64,000 nucleotides of DNA. Origin: Planctomycetota bacterium. Its GTDB lineage: Bacteria; Planctomycetota; Phycisphaerae; WQYP01. This document shows, piece by piece, positions 45,622-54,907 of the stretch. The DNA lies in the NCBI GenBank assembly GCA_021790385.1, contig JAJYDW010000014.1:1-64000 (forward strand). Direction: 5' to 3'. A program made the translations under genes and the position numbers. Each line of letters begins with the position of its first letter. The first letter of the stretch is position 1. The notes beneath the pieces are model-generated. The model made no database searches, had not been told where the DNA came from, and saw only the letters and a list, made by a program, of their open reading frames with translations.

Positions 45622-47358
45622 TTAAACCGAGACTGCTTTTTCCGTAGCCGCCCATTCTGTTGCATGAATAATTCTATACTCATATCCTTGTTCACATAAA
45701 AATAACTGTCGCTTCATGGCAAACTCCTGCTCCACCGTATCATGGGAGACCAGTGAATAAAAATGGGCCTGATTGGCACCCTTTTTGGGCCTTATAATAC
45801 GTCCCAATCGCTGCGCCTCCTCCTGCCGCGAACCAAAAGTTCCCGATATCTGAATCGCCACCGACGCCTCCGGCAGATCCAATGCGAAATTCGCTACCTT
45901 CGAAACCGCCAGTACCCCCACCTTTCCAGCCTTAAAATCCGCATAAACCTGGTCCCGCCGTCGTTGCGGTGTCGCTCCCGTAAGCACCGGCGCTCCAATC
46001 AGCTTCGCCAGCGCCTCAATCTGCTCTACATACGTGCCGATCACCAGCGCCGGCTCGCCGGAATGCCGCTTGAGAATCTCCAGCACCATCGCCAATTTAT
46101 CCGGATTTTCCGCCGCGATCCGAAACTTGTTGCGATTCTCGGCCAGTGCATAGGTCATCCGCAACGATTCCGGCATTTCCAGCCGCACCTCCGTACATAC
46201 CGCGGTGGCAATCCAGCCCTGGTGCTCCAGATCCTTCCACGGCACATCCGCTTTCTTCGGGCCGATCAGGGCAAAGACTTCATCTTCCCGCCCATCTTCC
46301 CTTACCAGTGTAGCCGTAAGGCCCAGACGTCTCCGGGCCTGTAAGTCTGCGGTAATCTGAAATACCGGAGCAGGCAGCAGATGAACTTCATCGTAGATGA
46401 TCAGCCCCCAGTTTCGGCCATCAAAAACAGCCATATGCGGAAACCCGCCCGATTTGTTCTTGCGATGCGTTAGCACCTGGTATGTTACCACCGTCACCGG
46501 ACGAATTTCCTTGCTCTGCCCCGTGTATTCCCCAATTTGCTCCGGTGCCAGGCTCGTTTTGTCCAGCAATTCCGTTATCCATTGTCGCACCGCTGTCACA
46601 CTGGAGGTCAAAATCATCGTGGAGCACTGCAACTGCGCCATCGCCGCCATCCCCACAATCGTTTTCCCCGCACCACAGGGCAACACAATCACGCCAGAGC
46701 CGCCTCGATCACTGCCACCGGCATGAAATACCTCCGCCGCCTCCCGCTGATAATGCCTCAATTCAAACGCCTTGCCGCTCAGGCTTTCCGGCATCCGCAG
46801 CCCGATTGCCAGATTTTCTCCACCCACATACCCCGCCAGATCCTCCGCCGGATAACCAATCTTGACCAACGCTTGTTTGATCTGCCCGCGGGCTGACAAT
46901 GGCACAAGAAAAGTAGTCGGCGAAAGACGCCGCAGCAAATGGGGTTTTACCTGCTCCTGCCTTGATATTTCCTCCGCCAGCGTAACATCCGTGGCGGACA
47001 ATATCATGTCCGCCTCATGCCGATTCAGACGCAATTTTCCATACCGCCCCGCCAGATCCCGCACCTGCACCCGCACATGGTCTGGCAGCGGATATTTCGC
47101 ATACGCTTCCAGCGATTCAATGATCCACCCCGGCGTACACCCCGCAGCACACGCATTCCACACCGACAGCGGCGTAATCCGATAGGTATGAATATGCTCA
47201 GGCGATTTCACCAGCTCCGCAAACCGCGCCAGCACATCGCGCGCTGCTCCATAGTGCGGACTGTACACCTCCACCAGCACGGTTAAATCGCCCTGGACTA
47301 TTAATGGATTTTCAGCAGCAACCATCAGGATTCCCGGCCTCGGCCAAACCATCGCCAT
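45622..47358 (-). CDS. XPB-type SF2 DNA helicase
   Basis: A protein of 578 residues. It has an N-terminal XPB-like damage-recognition region (about 20-180, with a Helicase_C_3-like start NPLIVQGDLTVLVEV), Walker A PCGAGKT (227-233), Walker B YDEVHLL (DEVH 323-326), the RED motif of XPB (VRED, 352-355) within LGLTATLVRED, and motif VI QRLGRIIRP. RED is diagnostic of XPB helicases. In eukaryotes XPB opens DNA in repair and transcription; bacterial copies are thought to act in repair. The next gene downstream is its Helicase_C_3 partner. A later in-frame Met at residue 12 (MVAAENPL) is another possible start. Confidence 0.9.
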   Translation of the reverse strand: MAMVWPRPGILMVAAENPLIVQGDLTVLVEVYSPHYGAARDVLARFAELVKSPEHIHTYRITPLSVWNACAAGCTPGWIIESLEAYAKYPLPDHVRVQVRDLAGRYGKLRLNRHEADMILSATDVTLAEEISRQEQVKPHLLRRLSPTTFLVPLSARGQIKQALVKIGYPAEDLAGYVGGENLAIGLRMPESLSGKAFELRHYQREAAEVFHAGGSDRGGSGVIVLPCGAGKTIVGMAAMAQLQCSTMILTSSVTAVRQWITELLDKTSLAPEQIGEYTGQSKEIRPVTVVTYQVLTHRKNKSGGFPHMAVFDGRNWGLIIYDEVHLLPAPVFQITADLQARRRLGLTATLVREDGREDEVFALIGPKKADVPWKDLEHQGWIATAVCTEVRLEMPESLRMTYALAENRNKFRIAAENPDKLAMVLEILKRHSGEPALVIGTYVEQIEALAKLIGAPVLTGATPQRRRDQVYADFKAGKVGVLAVSKVANFALDLPEASVAIQISGTFGSRQEEAQRLGRIIRPKKGANQAHFYSLVSHDTVEQEFAMKRQLFLCEQGYEYRIIHATEWAATEKAVSV

Positions 47359-47428
47359 GGTACCGTATTGTTGCCAAATTGCATCCGAGTTTTTATAGGT
47401 CTTTTTTTACCCGTTTGTCGCGGGTATT

Positions 47429-47968
47429 ATGACTCTCATGCTTAAACGATTTGATCAACCCGATTTATCCTGCCTCGGCGATAACAAAGCACTGGCCATT
47501 GCCGCGTTTGGACAATCAGTCGCCGCCTACCGCTATATGGTCCTGGCGGAAAAGGCCGCTGATCCGCCTCTGTGCGCCGGCCTGCAGGAGATGGCTGCCC
47601 GCGAAAACAACCGCCGAACTCAACTCCAGACGCTGCAGGAAAAGTTATTTTCGTCCGCCTGTTTTTTTCTCGACAGCCATGAAAAAAACATGGTATGTGT
47701 CGGCCCGCGCATTCTTGACGCCCGTGATCAGGCTCATTTCGATGATGCCTTGAAGTTGCTCATCGCCAGCGAAAAACGCATCGCCGGGTTTTACGCACGC
47801 TATGCCGCGCAAACTGGTCGGTCGGAAATCAAGGAAATATTCACCGCCTTCGCAGATGAGAGCCTGCAACGCGTGAGCCTTTTGCGCCGTATGGGCCAGG
47901 ATATCGGGCGACAAATCAACGAACCCTGCCCTTTGCAGTTTCTACGCCCCACCACCCACCGCCAATAA
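47429..47968 (+). CDS. Ferritin-like/rubrerythrin-related protein with altered ligands
   Basis: A protein of 179 residues with the helical spacing of a four-helix ferritin-like domain: AIAAFGQSVAAYRYMVLAEKA, LQEMAARENNRRTQLQ, ALKLLIASEKRIAGFYARYA and IFTAFADESLQRVSLL. In rubrerythrins the pairs would read E..A...Y and E..H. Here the first helix has Gln/Ser where the Glu is expected and the E..H positions read ENNRR and DESLQRV. A di-iron site is therefore doubtful. No C-terminal rubredoxin domain exists. It might be a structural relative. The start could be ATG 47429 or 47438. Confidence 0.65.
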   Translation: MTLMLKRFDQPDLSCLGDNKALAIAAFGQSVAAYRYMVLAEKAADPPLCAGLQEMAARENNRRTQLQTLQEKLFSSACFFLDSHEKNMVCVGPRILDARDQAHFDDALKLLIASEKRIAGFYARYAAQTGRSEIKEIFTAFADESLQRVSLLRRMGQDIGRQINEPCPLQFLRPTTHRQ

Positions 47969-48046
47969 GTTGCCAGTTCCACGACGCCACATTTCCAACC
48001 GGGTGGACTTGCCCTGTCACCTACTTTGCGCTTACCATAGTCGCTG

Positions 48047-48535
48047 ATGAATAACTCTTTAACAGCCAACGGCTCCTCTCGTCCGCCACGATCCCATGCC
48101 GCGCTCTGGTTGATCGGCATTGCCCTGCTGATTAATGCCGTGGTACTGGCCTGGCCGAAAGGCGATCCAACCAATTTGTTCTCGGATAGTGCCTTAAGGG
48201 CCGCTTTTCAGGCTCCATTGGTATCGAATCATGGCAATTATGTGCTGCCGCTTCGTCTGGGAGCTAAATCTTGGGGGTTGGCATTGGTGAATCCTCGCCG
48301 GCGGGTGTTTTGCGTTTACCGCTTTCTCGAAAATGCCTCGCGATTACGGCTCGTTGCCGCCCGCGATTATCGCTATGACATGCTGCTGCGCGATTACAAT
48401 AACACCTCGCCGACGCCGGCTCAGGTAAAAGCCATGGTCGAAATGATGATACCGCCCCACCGTGTGAAAAAACTTCCACCGGGAAATCCCGCAGGCAATA
48501 AATCCGCCATGCACCATAGCGTGCCACGGCCATGA
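48047..48535 (+). CDS. Single-pass membrane or exported protein of unknown function
   Basis: A protein of 162 residues. One hydrophobic segment (ALWLIGIALLINAVVLAWP, about 19-37) lies near the N-terminus after a Ser/Arg-rich tail. The mature part is Arg-rich with YVLPLRLGAKSWGLALV and LLRDYNN. I recognise no family. It is followed 98 bases later by the HTH-membrane protein gene. Confidence 0.62.
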   Translation: MNNSLTANGSSRPPRSHAALWLIGIALLINAVVLAWPKGDPTNLFSDSALRAAFQAPLVSNHGNYVLPLRLGAKSWGLALVNPRRRVFCVYRFLENASRLRLVAARDYRYDMLLRDYNNTSPTPAQVKAMVEMMIPPHRVKKLPPGNPAGNKSAMHHSVPRP

Positions 48536-48632
48536 ACATAGACGCTCGGCAAGGAGCGGTTTAACTTGCAAATTCGCCGGCGGCCCGGTAAAGTTTAGTG
48601 TATACAGGCTCCGTGCAATTTAGGAGTTGCCA

Positions 48633-49556
48633 ATGGCTAAAATGTTTTATAGTCTCGACGAAACAACCGCCAAACTCAACGTGGCAGCGGACAAGCTCAA
48701 AGAGCTTGTCGATCAGGGTAAGCTCCGGGAGTTTCGCGACGGTGCCAAGGTTATGTATAAGGTCGATCAAGTGGATCTGCTCTTGCGCGACATGTCCGGT
48801 GGTACCGGTGCCGGGTCTGGAGTGTTAAACCTGGCTTCTTCCGCCGGCGACAGTGGTATCGCCCTGGCGGGGGATTCGTCTGCTGGAACCAAGGCCCCTT
48901 TATCAGGCGGAACCAAAACTCCGGCCGCTGCGGGAACTGGTGCGGGAATGAAACCGCCTCCCATTAAAGTTTCTCCGGCCTCTGGGCCTATGAAGGTGTT
49001 TGATGAACGCGAAGTCAAGCCCATCGATGCCAGCGCTCAAACCCAGATTACCTCACCGGTTTATGATGCAATTTCCCCATCCGGTCTGGATTCCGTCGGC
49101 AGCGGCTCGGGGCTGTTGGATTTAACCCGTGAAAGTGACAATACCAGCCTGGGAGCGGAACTGCTCGATGAAATTTACCCCGGCGAAGGTTCCAAAGCCG
49201 GTCAAACTGGAATCGGGTCAGCTTCGTCCGGCGTGTTTGATAATGCCGCACAGACCAGTGCCGGCGCTGCGGCGGTTGTTACAGGGGCTGAACCCACCGG
49301 GCCTATGGTAAGCAGCTATTCGCCGGTGGTGGAAGCTCCGGATCCGACCGCGGGAATCTTCGGTGGCTTTGCCCTTGCGGCAATTTTAGCGATGGCTTTG
49401 ACCATTATTGTCAGTGCCGCCGGTGTACAAGGCTTTGAACCAGGCTGGCTGCACACCCTCGCTTCAAACTTGCTTCTCTTCGCCGGCTTGCTGGTCTTGG
49501 TTGCCCTGCTGTTTGGGTTTGTTGGATTTTTCGCCGGAAGAGCGGCTTCGAGGTAA
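48633..49556 (+). CDS. Excisionase-like HTH protein with two C-terminal membrane segments
   Basis: A protein of 307 residues. The N-terminus MFYSLDETTAKLNVAADKL, then LVDQGKLREFRDG and VMYKVDQVDLLL, is a MerR/excisionase-like winged-helix DNA-binding unit (about 1-55). The middle (60-220) is Gly/Ser/Ala/Pro-rich and unstructured-looking. The end has two hydrophobic segments (FALAAILAMALTIIVSAAG; LLLFAGLLVLVALLFGFVGFF). A DNA-binding head tied to the membrane could be a membrane-linked regulator; this is inference, and the HTH-like domain may bind something else. The ATG at 48633 has AGGAG 7 bases upstream. The OmpA-type gene follows. Confidence 0.75.
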   Translation: MAKMFYSLDETTAKLNVAADKLKELVDQGKLREFRDGAKVMYKVDQVDLLLRDMSGGTGAGSGVLNLASSAGDSGIALAGDSSAGTKAPLSGGTKTPAAAGTGAGMKPPPIKVSPASGPMKVFDEREVKPIDASAQTQITSPVYDAISPSGLDSVGSGSGLLDLTRESDNTSLGAELLDEIYPGEGSKAGQTGIGSASSGVFDNAAQTSAGAAAVVTGAEPTGPMVSSYSPVVEAPDPTAGIFGGFALAAILAMALTIIVSAAGVQGFEPGWLHTLASNLLLFAGLLVLVALLFGFVGFFAGRAASR

Positions 49557-49677
49557 TCACCGGCCACGAAATCAACCCGGTGGCTTGGGGGTCCAAGCAG
49601 TTGTTTCCTGAAACATGATCCCGGCACATGCTCAAAGCCAGGGATGGCATTTTAATTTTGAAAATGGAGATTCTCTC

Positions 49678-50613
49678 ATGGCTCGTCTGGTAATACCCCG
49701 GGTTCTTCGCGTGGCCCTTATGGCCGGCCTGTTGACCACCTTAGTCGGCACCACCGGATGTGTGTCCCAGGAACAATACAAACAATTGGAAACCGCATTT
49801 AACCAGATGCGATCTCAATTGGCCGCCGCGGACCATCAACTTAGCACACTTCGCGGTGAAATTGCCGACTTGCAGGCCCAGATTGCTGAAAAAGACCGCC
49901 TGCTGAATGCCCAGGGTGGCGGAACGGCTGCCCTCCTCAATGAAGTCAAAGCTCTCAAGGGCCGCTTGGCTCGCTTGCAGGCCCGGTATAACAAGCTGCT
50001 GGCTTTGGCCGGCAGTTCTCCCCGGCTTCCTGAAGCCGTTAATGATGCTTTGGCCCGTCTGGCCGCTGAGTATCCCAACTTACTGGAATACAATCCCAAG
50101 CTGGGCCTGATTCGCTTCAAAAGCGATTTGCTTTTCGATCTCGGTTCCACCGTGGTACGTCCGGCAGCCCGGTCCGCGCTCAAGAAGTTTGCTGCCATCC
50201 TGGACATGAATTCCATTTCTGATAACGAAATCCGCATCGTCGGAAACACCGATAACGTACCGATTCGCCGCAACCGCGCCAGCGTTATGAACCCCACCAA
50301 CTGGTATTTGTCTACCAATCGCGCCATTTCCGTCATGTACGTCCTGCGTCATGACGGCGTGCTCGACCGCCGTATGCAGGTCGCGGGTTGGGGTAAGACC
50401 CATCCCATCGCCCCCAACGCCCCCCATCATCGCGGCAGTCAATTGAACCGGCGCGTGGATATTTTTATCCTGCCCGTCAAACTCAAATACAACCCCTATG
50501 TGCCCGCCGCAGATCAGCCTGCCGCCTCGCAAAATCCCACGAAACTGGCACCGGCCACCTCCACACCGGCGATGACGGGTGGTGAAACTGTTCCGCCCGC
50601 CGCCGGCCAGTAA
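49678..50613 (+). CDS. OmpA/MotB-family lipoprotein (peptidoglycan-binding)
   Basis: A protein of 311 residues. Signal RVALMAGLLTTLVGTTGC contains the lipobox GTTGC, so the mature protein is a lipoprotein. A coiled coil follows (about 30-110: QEQYKQLETAFNQMRSQLAA, DLQAQIAEKDRLL). The C-terminal OmpA-like domain (about 150-265) includes IRFKSDLLFDLGSTVVRP, IRIVGNTDNVPIRRNR and LNRRVDIFILP. This domain binds peptidoglycan in homologues, so the protein may tether the outer membrane to the wall. ATG 49678 follows GGAG with an 8-base spacer. A Pro/Ala-rich tail ends the protein. Confidence 0.87.
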   Translation: MARLVIPRVLRVALMAGLLTTLVGTTGCVSQEQYKQLETAFNQMRSQLAAADHQLSTLRGEIADLQAQIAEKDRLLNAQGGGTAALLNEVKALKGRLARLQARYNKLLALAGSSPRLPEAVNDALARLAAEYPNLLEYNPKLGLIRFKSDLLFDLGSTVVRPAARSALKKFAAILDMNSISDNEIRIVGNTDNVPIRRNRASVMNPTNWYLSTNRAISVMYVLRHDGVLDRRMQVAGWGKTHPIAPNAPHHRGSQLNRRVDIFILPVKLKYNPYVPAADQPAASQNPTKLAPATSTPAMTGGETVPPAAGQ

Positions 50614-50638
50614 GGCGTTTGTCCAAACGCTTCCGGAA

Positions 50639-51520
50639 TTATTTGGCGATACTGCCGCTGGTAGATGCCCTCAGTGGCTCAACATCCACCGTCCATCCGC
50701 TGCCGCTCGCTGGGGCCGCCACATGAAAATTGTGCCGCATCGAATGGTTGATCTTAATCTTTGAAAGCACCGCCACCGTGGGTGTGCCATCTGGATCAAT
50801 ACGCTCGATTTTTACTGGTAGCGCCAGAACCGGATTGATCCAAAAATCCATTTGAATAAACGCAAACGCCCGTTTATCCAGCGGTACCAGCCGTAGATGA
50901 ATGAACTGGGCCTTCGCGGCCTCTCCTGCCTCATCATGGGCCTGGTTCGGCACAACACTCACATGAAATTCCCGCAGCACCATGGCGGGGCTTTGACCTA
51001 TGGGAATGGGAATTGGGCCTTGGCCAAGCCGCAACGGATTGAATTTTTTTCCTGTCCCCACCAGTTGAATTTTGCGGTATATTTTCGCCGCGCCGTTACG
51101 ATCAATCAGCCAGCGGCCATCAAAAATAATATCATGATCCGCATGATGGCGGGCAATAGCCCCATCCACCACCAGCATGTTAAAACGAATATCAAACTCT
51201 GTAGTGCCGCCTTTGCGCAAGTACCATATCTTCCCGATATTCATATCCTTTTCATCCGTTCGCAGATGATGCACCGTAACCTTCAAGTCCGCACTGAAAT
51301 TATGCAGAGTTTTGCCACGGGCCTGCAGCATCTTGAGCGCCGCCAATACCGCCGCCGACGGCGCTGAATGCCCCGACTTGGGCGGCACCACCGTTATTCC
51401 CGCTCGAGCCGTGCCACCTGCTGCCCCGCCAATCGCGATTATCATCCAGAACTGCAAAGGAATAATCCGTCGCCATTTCCATTTCCTATTCCGCAATGGA
51501 TTATCCTTTCTCAACACCAT
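50639..51520 (-). CDS. LolA-like outer-membrane lipoprotein-sorting protein
   Basis: A protein of about 293 residues. An N-terminal signal or anchor (IIPLQFWMIIAIGGAAGGTARA) is followed by a LolA/LppX-type beta sheet with LHNFSADLKVTVHHLR, KIWYLRKGGTTEFDIRF, DGRWLIDRNGAAKIYRKIQL and FAFIQMDFWINPVLALPVKIE. The pattern fits the broad LolA-like fold that carries lipids or lipoproteins. The ATG at 51520 overlaps the end of the upstream HAD gene by 20 bases; another ATG at 51559 would overlap more. Translation is likely coupled to the HAD gene. Confidence 0.72.
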   Translation of the reverse strand: MVLRKDNPLRNRKWKWRRIIPLQFWMIIAIGGAAGGTARAGITVVPPKSGHSAPSAAVLAALKMLQARGKTLHNFSADLKVTVHHLRTDEKDMNIGKIWYLRKGGTTEFDIRFNMLVVDGAIARHHADHDIIFDGRWLIDRNGAAKIYRKIQLVGTGKKFNPLRLGQGPIPIPIGQSPAMVLREFHVSVVPNQAHDEAGEAAKAQFIHLRLVPLDKRAFAFIQMDFWINPVLALPVKIERIDPDGTPTVAVLSKIKINHSMRHNFHVAAPASGSGWTVDVEPLRASTSGSIAK

Positions 51521-52160
51521 TCTGCCCGTAACCATCTTCTGCCAAACCATTGAACTCATTGCGAAACCTTTCCGGCTCGTCGAGCAACTTCAAAATATCG
51601 GCAATATCACAGATGCAATAATCCGCCCGGCCCGCAAATGACGGACGCGGCAGCGCCCCGTCAACCAGCAGCACGCTGGCCACGTGCGCCGCCTGCGCAA
51701 CCTGTAGGTCAAATATATTATCCCCAACCATCAATGTGGCATCCGGGCCAACCCCGTAATGGTGTAAAATCCGCTGTAAACTTGCCGGATGCGGCTTAAA
51801 CGGCGGCTCATCCCGTGTTACCAGTACTTCAAATGACAGACGGTGCCGGCCAATAATACTCCGCACGCTTGACCGGCTGTTCCGCGTCAGCAAGGCGCGG
51901 CTCACTCTGCGACTGGCAAGCTCCCCCAGCATATCTACCACGCCGGCGCGAACGTAACACCGCTCCGCCGCTCTCCGTTCATGTTGTTCCAGAATTTTGG
52001 TAGCATCATCACGCTCCGATTCCGGCAGGCCGGCGATCCACTCTAATATCGGCCGCCGCTCGCTCAATCCCAATTCCACCCGCAATGCCTCAAAATCCAT
52101 CGCATCGTGCGTAAGTGTCCCATCCATATCGAATACAATTAAGCGGTAATCATGCGCCAT
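51501..52160 (-). CDS. HAD-superfamily hydrolase (phosphoglycolate phosphatase-like)
   Basis: A protein of 219 residues. Motif I FDMDGTLT has nucleophile Asp11 and Asp13, motif II is LLTRNSR, motif III is PFKPHPAS with Lys, and motif IV is VGDNIFDL. The cap is a short C1 helical type. HAD enzymes of this size hydrolyse small sugar or glycolate phosphates. The ATG at 52160 follows GAGG; a TTG two codons earlier is possible. Substrate unknown. Confidence 0.88.
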   Translation of the reverse strand: MAHDYRLIVFDMDGTLTHDAMDFEALRVELGLSERRPILEWIAGLPESERDDATKILEQHERRAAERCYVRAGVVDMLGELASRRVSRALLTRNSRSSVRSIIGRHRLSFEVLVTRDEPPFKPHPASLQRILHHYGVGPDATLMVGDNIFDLQVAQAAHVASVLLVDGALPRPSFAGRADYCICDIADILKLLDEPERFRNEFNGLAEDGYGQNGVEKG

Positions 52161-52230
52161 CGCCAAGCCTCTTTATCCATTATATCCGCAGGGCCGCGCG
52201 AACGACAAAATCAGCCTCTCTGCATCGCGA

Positions 52231-53190
52231 TCAGATCTCGTTGCTGCGCCCGTTTTGTTCCAGCCACAGTATCAATTGCTGGTACACCGGTGCCGGATGG
52301 ACCGATTCGGGCGGCAGCAGATTTGCCCTTTTGGCGGCCTGCGCCAGGCGCAACAATACCTCGCCAACGCCGGATTCCGGAATTCGCACCTTGGCCCCAC
52401 GGTAATTGGTCAACAAAGATTGTATCGCCTTGGGCAGACGTTTGTCATCGATGGTGCCGTTTTCCTTCAGATACGGTAATTTCCACGTATTGGGCTTGTT
52501 GGCATCGCCCACCCATGCAAAACAGCATGCCGGAAGCCGGTAGGTTCGGTGCAGCAAAACAGACGGTCCCTGATCTGGTTGGTTCTGGATTGTGGCCGGA
52601 TACGGCTCCTCAGCAAACAGCGATTCCGCGGGCCGAGAGTCCTCCATCGGGCGGTAAATGCCATGCACGCTCACCCACCACAACGCCGCAGGCGGTTGCG
52701 GATCGGCCAGGTTCACCACCACTCGATGCTGCAATCCGCCGGGCAGGACATCCGCCGCATAGAAAACGTAGCCGTCGCTGACCGCCACCTGTCCGATGTG
52801 CTGGGCGTGGGCATAGCGCAGCGCCTGTGCCAGCGCCACTGCCAGAGATTGCCTTCCAAGGCGTAAAGTGCCGGGCTTTTTCACCTCAATGATCAGATAT
52901 TTTTGCAGATTGCGGCTCAAGACGATATCCGCATAATCAATCTGATACGTAATATCTCCCTTGGTCCAATCCAGCACCCCGGTAAGCAGATCCTCCACGA
53001 TGCCCTCTGCAACTTTTTCCGCGACTGCGCCGTGGCGCAGACGATCCTGCCGGGTAGTCGCAAAGGCTTTCCATGCCCCTTGCAGCCTCTGCATGCAGGT
53101 TTGGTAGCTCGCAAGCGCAAGATAATTTGTCGTTGTTACCAGCATGGCGTCATTATAACGCCCCTGCGGCTTATGGCCAGAAAAACGCAC
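52231..53190 (-). CDS. PD-(D/E)XK nuclease-like protein, HsdR N-terminal type
   Basis: A protein of up to 319 residues. The block GIVEDLLTGVLDWTKGDITYQI, then YADIVLSRN (Asp88) and YLIIEVKKPG (Glu102-Lys104), matches the PD-(D/E)XK core found in the N-terminus of type I restriction R subunits. The rest (about 200-319) lacks a helicase part. No methylase or specificity gene is adjacent. It could be a solitary nuclease or a regulatory restriction-like protein. The start is uncertain: GTG 53190 or ATG 53145 (MLVTTTNYLAL), neither with a good ribosome site. Confidence 0.7.
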   Translation of the reverse strand: MRFSGHKPQGRYNDAMLVTTTNYLALASYQTCMQRLQGAWKAFATTRQDRLRHGAVAEKVAEGIVEDLLTGVLDWTKGDITYQIDYADIVLSRNLQKYLIIEVKKPGTLRLGRQSLAVALAQALRYAHAQHIGQVAVSDGYVFYAADVLPGGLQHRVVVNLADPQPPAALWWVSVHGIYRPMEDSRPAESLFAEEPYPATIQNQPDQGPSVLLHRTYRLPACCFAWVGDANKPNTWKLPYLKENGTIDDKRLPKAIQSLLTNYRGAKVRIPESGVGEVLLRLAQAAKRANLLPPESVHPAPVYQQLILWLEQNGRSNEI

Positions 53191-53205
53191 GTGCGCTACC
53201 CACTC

Positions 53206-54744
53206 TTAACAGGCGTCACCCGCCAGCATTGGAAACACATTCTGCAGGGCTGGATACAACGCCGCATACGTGCGATAGAGCTTCGCGTACTGCGCCGCAC
53301 GGATTTTGTGCGGCAAGCTGCGATGCTGAATCTTAATAATGGCCGTCGTCGCCTGGGACACCGTCTTCCATACCCCCGTACCCACCCCCGCCAAAATGGC
53401 CGCACCCAATGCGGCACCCTCGCTCACGTTCACGGTAACCACTGGTGCCTCGTACATATCAGCCTGCATTTGCCGCCAAAATGAACTGCGCGCACCACCA
53501 CCGCTGGCACGTACCTGATCCACCTTGAGCCCCATGGATCTCATAATGGCTACCTGTTCGCGCATGCCGAAGGTAATACCTTCCAGCACACTGCGAATCA
53601 GATGCGATTGCTGATGACGCGGCGTTAAACCAATAAAGGCTCCGCTCGCATACGGGTCCGGATGTGGACAGCGCTCACCGGTCAGATACGGCAGAAAAAA
53701 CAGATGCTCTATCCCGGCCGGGGACTGCTGCGCCTGCTCAATGAGCCGTTCATACAGCACCCCCGGGTCTTTCTTTCGCCGCACCAGTTGCTCTACTTCT
53801 CGCGATAAAAGCATATTTCGCAGCCATTGCAGCGATCCGCCCGCACTAAGCATACATCCAAAAACACACCAGGTTTCCGGAACCGCATGGCACATCGTAT
53901 GTACTCGCCCCCGCGGATCCGTCTGTGGCACACTCGATGCGGCGAAAATAACTCCGCTGGTGCCCATGCTGGCCGATAACAGCCCCGCCGATACCACGCC
54001 CGTGCCCACCGCACCGGCCGCCTGATCGCCCGCCCCACCCACTACCGGTGTACCCTTGCGCAGCGGCATGAATTCCGCCGCCGCCGCCGACACTGCACCG
54101 CTTATTTCCTGCGATTCGCTGATCCGTGGCAACCAGTTAGAATCAATACCCAGGCGATCAATAAGCTCCTTGCTCCACCGCCTGTTCTTCACATCAAACA
54201 ATAACGTCCCCGACGCATCCGACACCTCTCCGGCATATTCACCCGTTAATCGGTATCGGATGTAATCCTTGGGCAACAGCACATGTCGGCATTTTTCATA
54301 TCGCGACGGCTCGTTGGCACGCAACCACAAAATCTTCGGTGCCGTAAAGCCGGTCAACGCCGGGTTGCCCACCATGTTGATTAGGCTTTCGCGCCCGCCC
54401 GCCAGCGTTTCAATTTCCCGGCACTCTTTGGCCGTGCGTTGGTCATTCCAAAGTAAAGCCGGACGCAATGGCCTGGGACCATCCCCCAAAAATACGCTGC
54501 CGTGCATCTGTCCCGACAATCCTATCGCGGTAATTTCAGACCCATGGATTCCGGCTTTTTTCAGAACAGAACCAGTAGCCAATACCACCGCCCGCCACCA
54601 GCCTTCAGGATCCTGTTCGCTCCAGCCCGGACGTGGCGTTTTTAGTACATGTGCCGATTCCGCTGTCGCTACCACCTTGCCCTGTGGGGTAAGCACCAAT
54701 GCCTTGGTAGCGGATGTGCCGATGTCCAATCCTAGTAACGCCAT
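53206..54744 (-). CDS. xylB: Xylulokinase
   Basis: A protein of 512 residues of the FGGY kinase family. It has LGLDIGTSATK (N-terminal ATP site), GQMHGSVFLGD, WNDQRTAKE, the ADP-binding GGAGDQAAGAVGTG and, near the C-terminus, VRASGGGARSSFWRQMQADM. It phosphorylates xylulose for the pentose phosphate pathway. The ATG at 54744 gives the canonical MALLGLDIGT start. No xylose isomerase gene is next to it in the window, so the pathway is split. Confidence 0.93.
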   Translation of the reverse strand: MALLGLDIGTSATKALVLTPQGKVVATAESAHVLKTPRPGWSEQDPEGWWRAVVLATGSVLKKAGIHGSEITAIGLSGQMHGSVFLGDGPRPLRPALLWNDQRTAKECREIETLAGGRESLINMVGNPALTGFTAPKILWLRANEPSRYEKCRHVLLPKDYIRYRLTGEYAGEVSDASGTLLFDVKNRRWSKELIDRLGIDSNWLPRISESQEISGAVSAAAAEFMPLRKGTPVVGGAGDQAAGAVGTGVVSAGLLSASMGTSGVIFAASSVPQTDPRGRVHTMCHAVPETWCVFGCMLSAGGSLQWLRNMLLSREVEQLVRRKKDPGVLYERLIEQAQQSPAGIEHLFFLPYLTGERCPHPDPYASGAFIGLTPRHQQSHLIRSVLEGITFGMREQVAIMRSMGLKVDQVRASGGGARSSFWRQMQADMYEAPVVTVNVSEGAALGAAILAGVGTGVWKTVSQATTAIIKIQHRSLPHKIRAAQYAKLYRTYAALYPALQNVFPMLAGDAC

Positions 54745-54907
54745 CAATAATACCCCCGTGTTCAAGCCGTTTTCATGTATGCCATGGTTGAATGGCGTTT
54801 AACCACACACCATTGACCATCAAGATCAGGATATAACATCCCAATGTGAAACACCACATCTTTTTTCCGCCATCTTGTCGGCCAGACGCAGTTGATCCCC
54901 CGGCTGC

